DNA of 64,000 bases. Origin: Curvibacter sp. PD_MW3 (GTDB lineage: Bacteria > Pseudomonadota > Gammaproteobacteria > Burkholderiales > Burkholderiaceae_C). A program made the translations under genes and the position numbers. Location: the NCBI GenBank assembly GCA_002633085.1, contig NSIV01000001.1, positions 496,001-560,000 on the forward strand, written 5' to 3'. The notes beneath the pieces were generated by a model that worked only from the letters and a program-made list of their open reading frames with translations, was not told where the DNA came from and searched no databases. How positions within the stretch are numbered: the first letter of the stretch is position 1; each line of letters begins with the position of its first letter. Of the stretch, positions 47,727 through 57,551 are shown piece after piece.

Positions 47727-48911
47727 GTGCATAGGTTGCAGTTTCACTACACATTCGGCTCCCAGCCGCAGGACCGTGCGGGATTGATCCGCAACCCGCT
47801 GTTCGATCTGCTGTACGCCGTGCAGGAGTCCGGTTCGATCTCAGGCGCCGCGCGCACGCTGCAACTGTCCTACCGTCACGTCTGGGGTGAACTCAAGCGC
47901 TGGGAGAGCGAGCTCGGGCATGAGCTGATCGTGTGGGAAAAAGGCCAGTCGGCACGGCTGACCGAATTCGGCAACAAGCTGCTGTGGGCCGAACGCCAGG
48001 CCCAAGCGCGGCTGTCGCCGCAGATCGAAGCCTTGCGTGCCGACCTGGAGCGCGCCTTTGCGGTCGCCTTCGACGACTCGGTGCACGTGGTGACGCTCTA
48101 CGCCAGCCACGACGATGCCTTGAGCGCCCTGCGCATGCATGCGGCCAGCCAGCACCAGCTGCATCTGGATGTGCGTTTCACCGGCAGCGTGGACGCGATT
48201 CGCGCGCTCAACGAAGGCCGCTGCGTGATGGCGGGCTTTCACACCCTGCACCAGCCGGGCCCGGGCTCGCTGGCAGAACAGACCTACAAACCTCTGCTCA
48301 AACCCGGCCTGCACAAGATCATCGGCTTCGCGAAGCGCAGCCAGGGCCTGATGGTGGCCAAAGGCAACCCGCTCGGCTTGCAGTCGTTGCACGACCTGGC
48401 GCGCAGCGGGGCGCGTTTCGTGAACCGGGCGCTGGGCACAGGCACGCGCGTGCTGTTCGACGAGCTGCTGGCCCAGGCCAGCATCAGCGCCAACAAAATC
48501 AAGGGCTACGAGCTGACCGAGCCCTCGCACACGGCCGTGGCCCAGGCCGTGGCGGCCGGCCAAGTCGACGCCGGACTCGGCATTGAAGCCGCGGCACGGG
48601 CACGCGGCCTGGATTTCGTGCCGCTGGTGGAGGAGGACTATCACCTGGTCTGCCTCAAGTCGGCGCTGGATGAACCGGCGGTGCAGGCCCTGTGCAACGT
48701 GCTGCAAAGCCAGGGCTGGCAGGAGGTGCTGCACCAGTTGCCGGGCTACCAACTCGCCGACCAGGCCGGCCAGGTGCTGTCGCTGCGACGCACGCTACCG
48801 TGGTGGAACTACCGGACCGAGAAGTCACCGTCCGGCGCCAGACCGAAGCCGGCCTCTCAGAGGGCGCAGGAGCGGAAACCGCAAAAGATGTCGTCGCGCC
48901 CTGGCAAGTAG
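47727..48911 (+). CDS. ModE-type helix-turn-helix regulator with oxyanion-binding-protein-like domain
   Basis: The 394-aa product has a ModE/LysR winged helix in the first 110 residues (LFDLLYAVQESGSISGAARTLQLSYRHVWGELKRWESELG). A periplasmic-binding-protein type 2 domain lies at about 120-345, without a signal peptide, so it probably senses the ion or the cofactor in the cytoplasm. A basic tail follows. Start is GTG at 47727 (an ATG 10 bases earlier is in another frame and stops). Divergent from tupBCA, it is the likely tungstate/molybdate-responsive regulator. Its 3' end overlaps the convergent oxide-synthase gene by 55 bases. Confidence 0.85.
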   Translation: MHRLQFHYTFGSQPQDRAGLIRNPLFDLLYAVQESGSISGAARTLQLSYRHVWGELKRWESELGHELIVWEKGQSARLTEFGNKLLWAERQAQARLSPQIEALRADLERAFAVAFDDSVHVVTLYASHDDALSALRMHAASQHQLHLDVRFTGSVDAIRALNEGRCVMAGFHTLHQPGPGSLAEQTYKPLLKPGLHKIIGFAKRSQGLMVAKGNPLGLQSLHDLARSGARFVNRALGTGTRVLFDELLAQASISANKIKGYELTEPSHTAVAQAVAAGQVDAGLGIEAAARARGLDFVPLVEEDYHLVCLKSALDEPAVQALCNVLQSQGWQEVLHQLPGYQLADQAGQVLSLRRTLPWWNYRTEKSPSGARPKPASQRAQERKPQKMSSRPGK

Positions 48912-50125
48912 AAGTTGCGGTACTTCGGCGACTTCAACCGGGCACGCGTTGCAAACGACGCCCCGCGCAGCACCTTGTGCGTGCCGAACCAGGGTTCGGA
49001 ATAGTCGCGGTAAGGGTCTGCGGCAAAGTCGGAGTAACCGAAGAAGCTGCTGGCGGTCCACTCCCACACCATACCCCAGCGAAAACCGAGCCGCGCCGCA
49101 CTGTGGGCGGCCAGCTCCCACTCCACCTCGGTCGGCAAGCGTCGGCCAGCCCAGCGGCACCAGGCATCGGCCTCCCACCAGCTCAGGTGCATGGCCGGCT
49201 GGTCACCAGCACGGCGCTGGGTCTGACCGAACAGGGTCTGCAGTACCGCGCCCTGGCCGCCGTCGCGCGCCACCCCGATCTGCTCCACATGGCGCGGCGC
49301 ACGCCGGCCCTCGCGTAGCGCTTTGTCCTGCAACCAGTCCCAGCCCGCCGGCTGCCAGAATTCCGGCCGGTCGTAGCCGCCATCGGCCACGAATTCGACG
49401 TACTGCATCCAGCTGACAGGCTGGGCGTCAATCTCGAATTCCGGCACTGCCACCTCATGTGCCGACCGCTCGTTGTCAAAGGTGAAGCCGTTGCCCGCAT
49501 CGAGCCCGAGGCGCCAGCGCGTGGCCGGCACCCACAAGGGCTCGCGCGACACGCCCGGCGCCGGCAAGGTCAACGCCAGCGGCAAGCCCAGCGTCTGCGC
49601 CATGTAGATGAAGGCCTCGCCATGCATGTCCTCATGGAACAGGGCCAGGCGGTAGAAATACAGGGCATCGTCCTCGTCCGGCGTCTTGGCCAGCAGATCG
49701 AGTGTGGACTCCAGCGTTGCCAGCAGGTAGGCCTTGGTGTCAGCCAGTGAGGGCAGACTCAGCGTCCAGCGGCTGTCGTGCGGCACCCGGCTGGAGTCCC
49801 ACCACAGGTCGGCATAGGGCATGAGCGAGGCCAGCTGGGTGGCCTGCGGATCACAGCGCGGCCCCTGGTGCCGCTGCAGGTTGCGGCCGATCCAGCGCTC
49901 CTGGAACCAGCCAATGTGACCGAGCTCCCACAGCGGCGGGTTGAGTTCAGGCAGCAGGGGCACGGCCAAGTGGTCGGCCGCCAGCGCCTCCTCATAGTGC
50001 GAGATCAGATGCAGCGTATGGTTGCGTGCGTCCATCAAGGCCAGGGACAGCAGGTCGCGCCCGGCCTGGCGCAGATCTGCACCGTCCAGGGTAGAAAACG
50101 AGGGAACCGGCAACTCGTAGGACAT
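48857..50125 (-). CDS. EgtB/SenA-like sulfoxide or selenoxide synthase
   Basis: The 422-aa product has a DinB-like helical domain followed by a formylglycine-generating-enzyme-type domain. Iron ligands fit the three-His pattern: H in WELGHIGWF near residue 69 and HEDMH near 163-167. The C-terminal part includes SWWEADAWCRWAGRRLPTE and GMVWEWTASSF. EgtB joins sulfur to trimethylhistidine for ergothioneine; SenA does the selenium equivalent in selenoneine synthesis. Neither EgtD nor SenB/SenC genes are in the window, so the choice between the two cannot be made. Confidence 0.8.
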   Translation of the reverse strand: MSYELPVPSFSTLDGADLRQAGRDLLSLALMDARNHTLHLISHYEEALAADHLAVPLLPELNPPLWELGHIGWFQERWIGRNLQRHQGPRCDPQATQLASLMPYADLWWDSSRVPHDSRWTLSLPSLADTKAYLLATLESTLDLLAKTPDEDDALYFYRLALFHEDMHGEAFIYMAQTLGLPLALTLPAPGVSREPLWVPATRWRLGLDAGNGFTFDNERSAHEVAVPEFEIDAQPVSWMQYVEFVADGGYDRPEFWQPAGWDWLQDKALREGRRAPRHVEQIGVARDGGQGAVLQTLFGQTQRRAGDQPAMHLSWWEADAWCRWAGRRLPTEVEWELAAHSAARLGFRWGMVWEWTASSFFGYSDFAADPYRDYSEPWFGTHKVLRGASFATRARLKSPKYRNFYLPGRDDIFCGFRSCAL

Positions 50126-50309
50126 GGGCCATTATTCCGCCAGGCGCGCCAGCTGTCGACCCGTTCAAACAGGCCTACGTGTTAACACGGGGAGGCGCCC
50201 GTCTTGACTCCTTTAAAATTAGAGGATTTGCCAGTTCGCGCCGACATTTGCGCACAACCCGTGCTGTTGACGGATTGGCAAACACCGGATCACCCTTCCT
50301 GGAGAGAGC

Positions 50310-50849
50310 ATGAATGCCCTTCTAAAATTCACCAGCCTTGTGGACTGGATCAGCGACAGGCTCAGCAAACTGGCGGCCTACGCCTCACTGGCCGCGGCGC
50401 TTATCTCTGCGAGCAACGCCTTCATTCGCTACGGACTGGACATCAGCTCCAACTCCTGGCTTGAGATTCAGTGGTACCTCTTTGCGGCCACCGTGATGCT
50501 GGGTGCCCCCATCGTACTGAAGCACAACGAGCACGTGCGCGTCGACATCATTTACGGCAAGCTCAAGGGCAATGGACCGGTCTATGTGGACCTGTTCGGC
50601 TTGACGTTCTTCCTGCTGCCGGTGATGGGCCTGCTCACCTGGCTGACCTGGCCGTTCTTCTGGAACATGTACCAGACCGGCGAGATGTCGGGCAACATCG
50701 GCGGCCTGGTCCGCTGGCCGGTCGGACTCCTGCTGCCGCTCGGTTTTGCGGCCATGTTCCTGCAAGGTGTGACCGAGATCATCCGGCGCATTGCCTATCT
50801 CAAAGGTCTCATCGAGATGGATACGCATTACGAAAAGCCGCTCCAATGA
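50310..50849 (+). CDS. TRAP transporter small permease (DctQ/TakQ type)
   Basis: The 179-aa product has four predicted membrane helices, with the family motif LFAATVMLGAPIVLKHNEHVRVD near residue 55. It starts a two-gene operon with the large permease (56-base gap), and the receptor gene lies convergently at 53010. GGAGAG precedes the start. The 184-base region upstream contains an A+T-rich patch at about 50208 that may be the promoter. Confidence 0.85.
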   Translation: MNALLKFTSLVDWISDRLSKLAAYASLAAALISASNAFIRYGLDISSNSWLEIQWYLFAATVMLGAPIVLKHNEHVRVDIIYGKLKGNGPVYVDLFGLTFFLLPVMGLLTWLTWPFFWNMYQTGEMSGNIGGLVRWPVGLLLPLGFAAMFLQGVTEIIRRIAYLKGLIEMDTHYEKPLQ

Positions 50850-50905
50850 GCCGCTTGACAACGCAGCCCTCCGCCCCCGTCATCGCACCAACCGCAGGAT
50901 AAAAA

Positions 50906-52414
50906 ATGCAGATGGAAAATTTCGCCCCGATCATGTTTGCGGGGCTTGTCGTGATCATGCTGATCGGCTTCCCGGTCGCCTTTTCCCTGGCCGCCCTGGG
51001 GCTGTTCTCGGGCTTCTTCGCCATCGAGATGGGCTGGTTCCCCGCCGGCTTCATGGCCAACCTGCCGCTCAACGTCTTCGGCATCCTGTCGAACGAAACC
51101 TTGCTCGCCATTCCGTTCTTCACGCTCATGGGCGCGATCCTCGAGAAATGCGGGCTGGCCGAAGACATGCTGGATTCCATGGGCCAGCTGTTCGGCCCGG
51201 TGCGCGGCGGCCTGGGTTACTCGGTCATCATCGTCGGTTTCATCCTCGGCGCCATCACCGGCACCGTGGCCGGCCAGGTGATTGCCATGGCCATGATCTC
51301 GCTGCCGATCATGATGCGCTATGGCTACAACATGCGCTATTCGACCGGCGTGCTGGCGGCTGCCGGCACCATCACGCAGCTGGTGCCACCGTCGCTGGTG
51401 CTGATTGTCATGGCCGATCAGCTGGGCACCGACGTGGGGCAGATGTACAAGGGCGCGTGGGGCCCCTCCATCCTGCAGGTCGTGATTTTCGCGGTCTACA
51501 CCTTCCTGCTCAGTCGCTTCCGGCCTGACTACGTGCCCGGCCTGCCGGCCAGTTCACGCACGCTGGACGGCTGGGCGCTGTGGGGCAAATGCCTGCGCGG
51601 CATCATCCCCTCGGCCATCCTGATCTTTGCCGTGCTGGGCTCCATGGGCGGCCTGCCCTTCATGGACCATGCCATCGCCACCCCGACAGAAGCCGGCGCC
51701 ATGGGCGTGGTCGGCTCCTTGATTCTGGCGGCCATCCACCGCCGGCTGAGCTGGGCACTGCTGCGCGATGCCATGGAAGGCACCATGCGCCTGACCGCCA
51801 TGGTGATCTTCATCCTGATCGGTTCACGCGTGTTTTCGCTGGTGTTCCAGGGCGTCGATGGCGCCAAATGGGTCGAGCACCTGCTGTCGAACCTGCCGGG
51901 TGGCCAGCTGGGCTTCCTGATCGCCGTCAACGTGTTTGTCTTCTTCCTGGCCTTCTTCCTGGATTTCTTCGAGATCGCCTTCATCATCTTGCCGTTGCTC
52001 GGTCCCGTGGCCGCCAAGCTCGGCATCGACATGGTGTGGTTTGGCGTGCTCTTGTGCGTGAACATGCAGACGTCGTTCATGCACCCGCCGTTCGGCTTTG
52101 CGCTGTTCTACCTGCGCGGCATTGCCGACACGCTGTTCAAGAACGGCGCCCTACCCAAGAAGGTCGAATCGCGCGACATCTACCTCGGCGCCATTCCCTG
52201 GGTGGGCATGCAACTGCTGCTGGTCGCCATCGTGATTGCTTTCCCGCAGACCGTCACCGTGTTCCTGGACAAGGCCGTGGTCGTGGACGTGGACAAGGTG
52301 CAGCTCGAAATGCCGGTCGACAGCGAATCGCCCCTGCCGGAGAACGAAATCGACATGGACAACCCGTTCGGCAACCAGCCCGCATCGGCCGACGACGGCA
52401 AAGCCAAGCCCTGA
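50906..52414 (+). CDS. TRAP transporter large permease (DctM/TakM type)
   Basis: The 502-aa ion-coupled transporter has about twelve membrane helices, with loops GAITGTVAGQVIAMAMISLP near 120 and LVPPSLVLIVMAD near 160 and a conserved acidic helix (FFLDFFEIAFIILPLLGP) near 350. An acidic, Pro/Asp-rich tail follows the last helix. It forms the translocation pathway for the acid bound by the TakP-like receptor at 53010. Confidence 0.9.
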   Translation: MQMENFAPIMFAGLVVIMLIGFPVAFSLAALGLFSGFFAIEMGWFPAGFMANLPLNVFGILSNETLLAIPFFTLMGAILEKCGLAEDMLDSMGQLFGPVRGGLGYSVIIVGFILGAITGTVAGQVIAMAMISLPIMMRYGYNMRYSTGVLAAAGTITQLVPPSLVLIVMADQLGTDVGQMYKGAWGPSILQVVIFAVYTFLLSRFRPDYVPGLPASSRTLDGWALWGKCLRGIIPSAILIFAVLGSMGGLPFMDHAIATPTEAGAMGVVGSLILAAIHRRLSWALLRDAMEGTMRLTAMVIFILIGSRVFSLVFQGVDGAKWVEHLLSNLPGGQLGFLIAVNVFVFFLAFFLDFFEIAFIILPLLGPVAAKLGIDMVWFGVLLCVNMQTSFMHPPFGFALFYLRGIADTLFKNGALPKKVESRDIYLGAIPWVGMQLLLVAIVIAFPQTVTVFLDKAVVVDVDKVQLEMPVDSESPLPENEIDMDNPFGNQPASADDGKAKP

Positions 52415-52432
52415 CGGGTCTGGCACGCACCG

Positions 52433-52912
52433 ATGTCGAACGAAACCGATTCAGGGGCACACGCCGGCAACGTGCTCGAAAGTGCGGCCTACCCGCCCTT
52501 GCTGAGGGTGGCGACCGTGGTCGTGCTGATCGATCTGGTGGCTTTCGCCATCTGGAGCCTGCCTGCCTTGCGCGCCACAAGCTGGTCCACCGGCAGTCTG
52601 GTGCTGTTCGGGCTGGCTGGGCTCATGACGCTCTGGGTCGGCGGGTGGATCGTCTACAGCCGCACGCGGCTGGAAGGCGATCAGCTGACGCAGACCTGGC
52701 TTTGGAACAAACGGGTCCGCGTCCATGAAGTGACACAACTCAAACTGGTGCATTGGCGCTGGCTGGATCGCGTGATGGCGCCGCGCCTGCTGGTGCGCCG
52801 ACGCAATGGCGCCGTCACATGGTTCCATGCGGCCGATGCACGGCTGCTGACCACCTTTGCCGAACGCGTGGCGCAGCAAATGCTGCCGCCTACATCGTCC
52901 GCACGGAACTGA
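52433..52912 (+). CDS. Conserved hypothetical two-helix membrane protein
   Basis: The 159-aa product has two membrane helices (about 25-45 and 58-78) and then a beta-rich cytoplasmic stretch (LEGDQLTQTWLWNKRVRVHEVTQLKLV), suggestive of a pleckstrin-like bacterial PH domain. It follows the large TRAP permease by 18 bases and may be cotranscribed. No specific function is recognised. Confidence 0.6.
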   Translation: MSNETDSGAHAGNVLESAAYPPLLRVATVVVLIDLVAFAIWSLPALRATSWSTGSLVLFGLAGLMTLWVGGWIVYSRTRLEGDQLTQTWLWNKRVRVHEVTQLKLVHWRWLDRVMAPRLLVRRRNGAVTWFHAADARLLTTFAERVAQQMLPPTSSARN

Positions 52913-52950
52913 CCATCACCTCGTCCTGTGCCGAGACGTCGGCACCAAGT

Positions 52951-52988
52951 AAAAAGCCCTACCGGACTCACATCCGGCAGGGCTTTTT
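52951..52988. terminator. Bidirectional terminator between TRAP operon and receptor gene
   Basis: GCCCT-A-CCGGA pairs with TCCGG-C-AGGGC around a CTCACA loop (one A-C mismatch). The stem is flanked by an A run and TTTTT. It separates convergent transcripts ending at 52912 and 53010. Confidence 0.88.
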
Positions 52989-53009
52989 CTTGTGACGCGC
53001 TGCGACGTC

Positions 53010-54089
53010 TTACAGTTTTTGCGACTGCATGAAGCGGTCGTACGTACCTTCCGTGTAGCGGAACCAGGCGTTGACGCTGGCCAGGAACTTGGAATAGTCG
53101 CCGTACATCTTCTTCCACTCGGGGTTGGTGTCGCTCAGTTCGGCAAAAATCTTCTGGGCCGACTTGAACGCCGCCGTCATCACATCCTGCGGGAAGGGAC
53201 GCAGCTTGGTGCCCGAACCGACGAGTTGCTTCAAGGCGATCGGGTTGCGAGCGTCGTACTTGGCCAGCATGGACGTATTGGCATAGGCGGACGCGGCCTG
53301 CACGATGGCCTTGTACTCGGCCGGCAATGCGTTCCAGGCCTTGTCGTTGATGTAGAAGTGCAGCTGCGGGCCGCCTTCCCACCAGCCGGGGTAGTAGTAG
53401 AAGGGCGCGACCTTGTTGAAGCCGAGCTTCTGGTCGTCGTAAGGACCCACCCACTCGAGCGCGTCGATCGTGCCCTTTTCGAGGGCCGGGTACAGGTCAG
53501 CACCCGGGATCGATTGCGGCACCACGCCGAAGGGCTCCAGCACCTTGCCGGCAAAGGGGTTGGTGCGGAACTTCAGGCCCTTGAGGTCGGCCACCGATTT
53601 GATTTCCTTGCGGAACCAGCCACCCATCTGGGCGCCAGTGTTGCCGCCGGCGAAATGCACGATGTTGTACTTGGCATAGAACTCGCGCAACAGCTTGAAG
53701 CCGTTGCCTTCGTTGGTCCAGGCGTCCATCTGGCGCGCGTTCATGCCGAACGGCACAGCGCAACCCAGGCTGAAGGTCGGGTCCTTGCCATAGAAGTAGT
53801 ACGGTGCGGTATGGGCCATTTCGACCGACGCGTTTTGCACACCATCGACCACGCCGAAGGCGGGCATCAGCTCACCACCAGCATGCACGGAAATCTGGAA
53901 TTTGCCGCCCGTCATGTCGCTGACTTGCTTGGCGAATACCTCGGCCGTACCAAAGATGGTGTCCAGCGCCTTCGGGAAGCTGGACGCCAGGCGCCAGCGG
54001 ATGGCGGCCTGGGCATGCACAGCCGGGGCTGCACCTGCAGCCAAGATGCCGGCAATACCGGCCTGCTTGATGATGGAACGACGATCCAT
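53010..54089 (-). CDS. takP: TRAP receptor of the alpha-keto-acid type (TakP-like)
   Basis: The 359-aa receptor closely follows TakP, the 2-oxoacid receptor of Rhodobacter. Signal with twin Arg (MDRRSIIKQAG) to about residue 27, then IRWRLASSFPKALDTIFG. Ligand-site signature GGNTGAQMGGWFRKEI near 150, KFRTNPFAGKV near 175, and ALEWVGPYDDQKLGF and YYYPGWWEGGP near 225. TakP binds keto acids with a sodium ion. It is encoded convergently with the permease pair at 50310-52414 but is clearly the missing receptor for it. Confidence 0.9.
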   Translation of the reverse strand: MDRRSIIKQAGIAGILAAGAAPAVHAQAAIRWRLASSFPKALDTIFGTAEVFAKQVSDMTGGKFQISVHAGGELMPAFGVVDGVQNASVEMAHTAPYYFYGKDPTFSLGCAVPFGMNARQMDAWTNEGNGFKLLREFYAKYNIVHFAGGNTGAQMGGWFRKEIKSVADLKGLKFRTNPFAGKVLEPFGVVPQSIPGADLYPALEKGTIDALEWVGPYDDQKLGFNKVAPFYYYPGWWEGGPQLHFYINDKAWNALPAEYKAIVQAASAYANTSMLAKYDARNPIALKQLVGSGTKLRPFPQDVMTAAFKSAQKIFAELSDTNPEWKKMYGDYSKFLASVNAWFRYTEGTYDRFMQSQKL

Positions 54090-54210
54090 GGGGCGATCTC
54101 CAGATTTTGGGTTGAAAACTGACCATGCGCCTCATGAACGCATGGAGTACAGGCTGCGAAGTCTAAACCGAAACAGGTCTGTTCAGACGAATGGACGGCA
54201 ATGGTTATCC

Positions 54211-56109
54211 CTAGGCCACGACCTTGAGCGCAGGCCGCGTCTGCGCGGCCAGTTCAGGGAAACGTTGTTCGATGCTGGCCTGAATCCCGGCGGCATCCAG
54301 TCCCTGCAGGCTCAGCAGCTTGCCCGGGTCGCCATGCTCGATGAAGACATCCGGCAGGCCCAGTTGCAGCAGTGGCTTGAGTACCCCTGCAGCCTGCAGG
54401 GCCTCACCCACTGCGCTGCCGGCGCCCCCCATGACGGCGCCCTCTTCCACGGTGACCAGCGCCTCGTGCTCGGCCGCCACCTGGAGCAGCAACTCGGTAT
54501 CGAGCGGCTTGACCCAGCGCATGTTGACCACGGTGGCCCCCAGTTTTTCTGCGGCCGCCAATGCCGGGTAGAGCAAGGTGCCGAAGGCCAGAATGGCAAT
54601 GCCTTTGCCCTGGCGGCGCACCTCGCCTTTGCCGTAGGGCAGGCCTTGCAGCCCGGCTTCGGTGGCGACGCCGGCACCCGCACCGCGCGGGTAGCGCACG
54701 GCCACCGGGTGGTTCTGCTCGAACGCGGTGGAGAGCAACTGGCGGCACTCGCGCTCATCGGCCGGACAGGCCACGCTGACATTCGGAATGCAGCGCAGGT
54801 AGGCAATGTCGTAGGCCCCGGCGTGGGTGGCCCCGTCAGCACCGACCAGGCCCGCGCGGTCCAGCGCAAACACCACCGGCAGGTTCTGCAGCGCCACGTC
54901 GTGGATCAACTGGTCGTAGGCGCGCTGCAGGAAGGTGGAGTAGATCGCCACCACCGGCTTGAGCCCTTCGCAGGCGAGACCAGCGGCGAACGTCACCGCA
55001 TGCTGCTCGGCAATGCCGACGTCGTAGTAACGCTCCGGGAAGCGCTGGTGGAACTCCACCATGCCGGAGCCTTCGCGCATGGCCGGCGTGATGCCGACCA
55101 GGCGTGGGTCTTTCTCGGCCATGTCGCACAGCCAGTGGCCGAACACCTGGGTGAAGGTCTGCTTCGGCGGCGTGGCCGGCTTTTGCAGGCCGACCGCCGG
55201 GTCGAACTTGCCCGGGCCGTGGTAGGCCACCGGGTCGGCCTCGGCCAGCTTGTAACCCTGGCCCTTCTTGGTGACCACGTGCAGGAACTGCGGCCCCTTG
55301 AGGTGCTTGATGTTCTCCAGCGTCGGGATCAACGATTCGAGGTCGTGGCCGTCGATCGGCCCGATGTAGTTGAAGCCGAACTTCTCGAACAGGGTCGCTG
55401 GCACCACCATGCCCTTGGCATGCTCTTCGATGCGCTTGGCCAGCTCGAACAGCGGCGGCGCGCCCTTGAGCACCGTCTTGCCGACGTTCTTGGCCGCGGC
55501 ATAGAACTGGCCGCTCATGAGTTGCGCCAGGTAGCGGTTGAGCGCGCCCACCGGCGGGCTGATGCTCATGTCGTTGTCGTTCAGGATGACCAGTAAGCGG
55601 CAATCTTCCACACCGCCATGATTCAGCGCCTCGAAGGCCATGCCGGCCGTCATGGCACCGTCGCCGATGATGGCAATCGCATGGCGGTCCTCGCCCTTTT
55701 GCCGTGCTGCCAGCGCCATGCCCAAGGCGGCGGAGATCGAGGTACTGGAGTGCGCAGTACCGAAGGCGTCGTACTCGCTCTCGGTACGCTGCGGGAAACC
55801 CGACAGGCCACCGAGCTGGCGTAGCGTGGACATGCGTTCGCGCCGGCCGGTCAGGATCTTGTGCGGGTAGGTCTGGTGGCCCACGTCCCACACCAGGCGG
55901 TCGTGCGGCGTGTTGAAGACATAGTGCAGCGCCACGGTGAGCTCCACCGTGCCGAGGTTGGAACTGAGGTGACCACCGGTCTTGGCCACGCTCTCCAGCA
56001 GGTAGGCACGCAATTCATCGGCCAGGGTGCGCAACTGGTGGCGGGAGAGCTTGCGCAGATCCGCCGGATCGTTGACGGTCTGCAGCAAAGGGTAAGTGGT
56101 GTTCGACAT
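54211..56109 (-). CDS. dxs: 1-deoxy-D-xylulose-5-phosphate synthase
   Basis: The 632-aa thiamine-diphosphate enzyme condenses pyruvate with glyceraldehyde 3-phosphate, the first step of the MEP isoprenoid pathway. N-terminal [13 protein letters not shown], ThDP motif [15 protein letters not shown] near 155, transketolase-like centre ([16 protein letters not shown] near 370) and a C-terminal domain. Full length. Lies 61 bases after ispA, likely one unit with xseB-ispA. Confidence 0.97.
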   Translation of the reverse strand: MSNTTYPLLQTVNDPADLRKLSRHQLRTLADELRAYLLESVAKTGGHLSSNLGTVELTVALHYVFNTPHDRLVWDVGHQTYPHKILTGRRERMSTLRQLGGLSGFPQRTESEYDAFGTAHSSTSISAALGMALAARQKGEDRHAIAIIGDGAMTAGMAFEALNHGGVEDCRLLVILNDNDMSISPPVGALNRYLAQLMSGQFYAAAKNVGKTVLKGAPPLFELAKRIEEHAKGMVVPATLFEKFGFNYIGPIDGHDLESLIPTLENIKHLKGPQFLHVVTKKGQGYKLAEADPVAYHGPGKFDPAVGLQKPATPPKQTFTQVFGHWLCDMAEKDPRLVGITPAMREGSGMVEFHQRFPERYYDVGIAEQHAVTFAAGLACEGLKPVVAIYSTFLQRAYDQLIHDVALQNLPVVFALDRAGLVGADGATHAGAYDIAYLRCIPNVSVACPADERECRQLLSTAFEQNHPVAVRYPRGAGAGVATEAGLQGLPYGKGEVRRQGKGIAILAFGTLLYPALAAAEKLGATVVNMRWVKPLDTELLLQVAAEHEALVTVEEGAVMGGAGSAVGEALQAAGVLKPLLQLGLPDVFIEHGDPGKLLSLQGLDAAGIQASIEQRFPELAAQTRPALKVVA

Positions 56110-56170
56110 ACGCTATGTTTTTGATAGCTTATTGCGCTTGATTGACAAGGCCTGAAGGCTATTTCTTCCC

Positions 56171-57082
56171 TTAATTGACTCGGTTGACCACCATGTCGGC
56201 CAAGGAACGCAGGGCACGCGTGTCGACCAGACCGCTGGCATCAAGCGCCGCCAGCGCTTGCGCCAGCAGTTCCTGCGCGTAAACGTGCGAGCGCTCCAGC
56301 CCGAGGATGGACACATAGGTCGGCTTGTCCTGCTCGGCATCCTTGCCTGCTGTCTTGCCCAGCGTGGCGGAGTCGGCCGTGACGTCAAGGATGTCGTCCA
56401 CCACCTGGAAGGCCAGGCCGATGGCGGCACCGTAGACCGACAGGGCTTCACGCTCTGCCGCCGTCAACGCGCCGCAGCTCGCCCCCATCAGCACGCTGCC
56501 CTGCAGCAACGCGCCGGTCTTCAGGCGGTGCATCTCGCGCAGCTGCGCTTCATTCAGTTTCACGCCGACACTGGCCAGGTCAATGGCCTGGCCGCCAGCC
56601 ATGCCGGCGCTGCCGGCCGCACGCGCCAGCAGCCGGCACAACACCGCCTGCATGGCCTCGGGCACGCTGCCGTCGTCGGGTGTGAGCAATTCGAACGCCA
56701 AGGCCTGCAAGGCGTCACCCGCCAGCAAGGCACGGGCTTCGCCGTACTGCACGTGCACGGTGGGCTTGCCACGGCGCAGCACGTCGTTGTCCATGCAGGG
56801 CATGTCGTCGTGCACCAGGGAATAGGCATGGATCAGTTCCACCGCACAGGCCGCGCGCAGGGCCGCCTGCCTATTGCCGCCCACCGCCTCGGCGGCAGCC
56901 AGCACGAGCAAGGGGCGCAGGCGCTTGCCGCCATCGAGCACGGCATAACGCATGGCATCCCCCAGGCCAGCCGGGGCATCGGGCGCCACCCAGGTCGAGA
57001 GCGCCTGTTCAACGCGGTCCAGCCGCTCGGCGCTCCAGGCGCGCAGATCCAATTCAGCCAGCTGAGTCACTCGGGTGTCCAT
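56171..57082 (-). CDS. ispA: Farnesyl diphosphate synthase (polyprenyl synthetase)
   Basis: The 303-aa all-helical prenyltransferase has the first aspartate-rich motif DDMPCMDND near residue 92 and the second DDILDVTAD near 230. [15 protein letters not shown] contributes the substrate-binding Arg/Lys. It makes farnesyl diphosphate from IPP and geranyl diphosphate. The start overlaps xseB by 16 bases. Confidence 0.95.
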   Translation of the reverse strand: MDTRVTQLAELDLRAWSAERLDRVEQALSTWVAPDAPAGLGDAMRYAVLDGGKRLRPLLVLAAAEAVGGNRQAALRAACAVELIHAYSLVHDDMPCMDNDVLRRGKPTVHVQYGEARALLAGDALQALAFELLTPDDGSVPEAMQAVLCRLLARAAGSAGMAGGQAIDLASVGVKLNEAQLREMHRLKTGALLQGSVLMGASCGALTAAEREALSVYGAAIGLAFQVVDDILDVTADSATLGKTAGKDAEQDKPTYVSILGLERSHVYAQELLAQALAALDASGLVDTRALRSLADMVVNRVN

Positions 57083-57309
57083 GTCTTGAGCGTGCCTTCA
57101 TCCAGCACCTTGATTTGAGCCTCCACCGCTTCGAGCTTGTCGCGGCAGTACTTGAGCAATTCCGCCCCGCGTTGGTAACCCGACAGCAACTGCTCCAGCG
57201 GCATGTCGCCGGATTCGAGCCGGCTGACCAGTTGTTCGAGTTCTGCGAGTGCGGCCTCGTAACTGGCGGGCAGGCTGGATGCGGACGAGGAAGAGAGAGC
57301 CTTGGGCAT
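57067..57309 (-). CDS. xseB: Exodeoxyribonuclease VII small subunit
   Basis: The 80-aa helical product has the family core [32 protein letters not shown]. Small subunits bundle around XseA to make the exonuclease that degrades single-stranded DNA. The ATG at 57309 gives the usual length; 23 codons of upstream frame are excluded. The xseB-ispA-dxs order is widespread in proteobacteria. Confidence 0.93.
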   Translation of the reverse strand: MPKALSSSSASSLPASYEAALAELEQLVSRLESGDMPLEQLLSGYQRGAELLKYCRDKLEAVEAQIKVLDEGTLKTWTPE

Positions 57310-57551
57310 GGAAGCGTGCGAGGTGAAAACCTGCAATTTTAGGCTGCGCCCTGCCCTCCCGGGCCACCGGGCCTGCAAAAGTCCTCGAAATCCGGTAACA
57401 CGTACACGGAATCAGCCCTTCGGCGCGGCATGCAACGGCCCCGGGGTACAATCCCAGGTCCTCCTCCGGCCTGCCGCATCGGCAAGGCTATTTCCGTTTT
57501 CCACGCCCGAGGGCGTACCTCCCTGTGGGGAGTCTTTAGGTCAGGTCCCCC

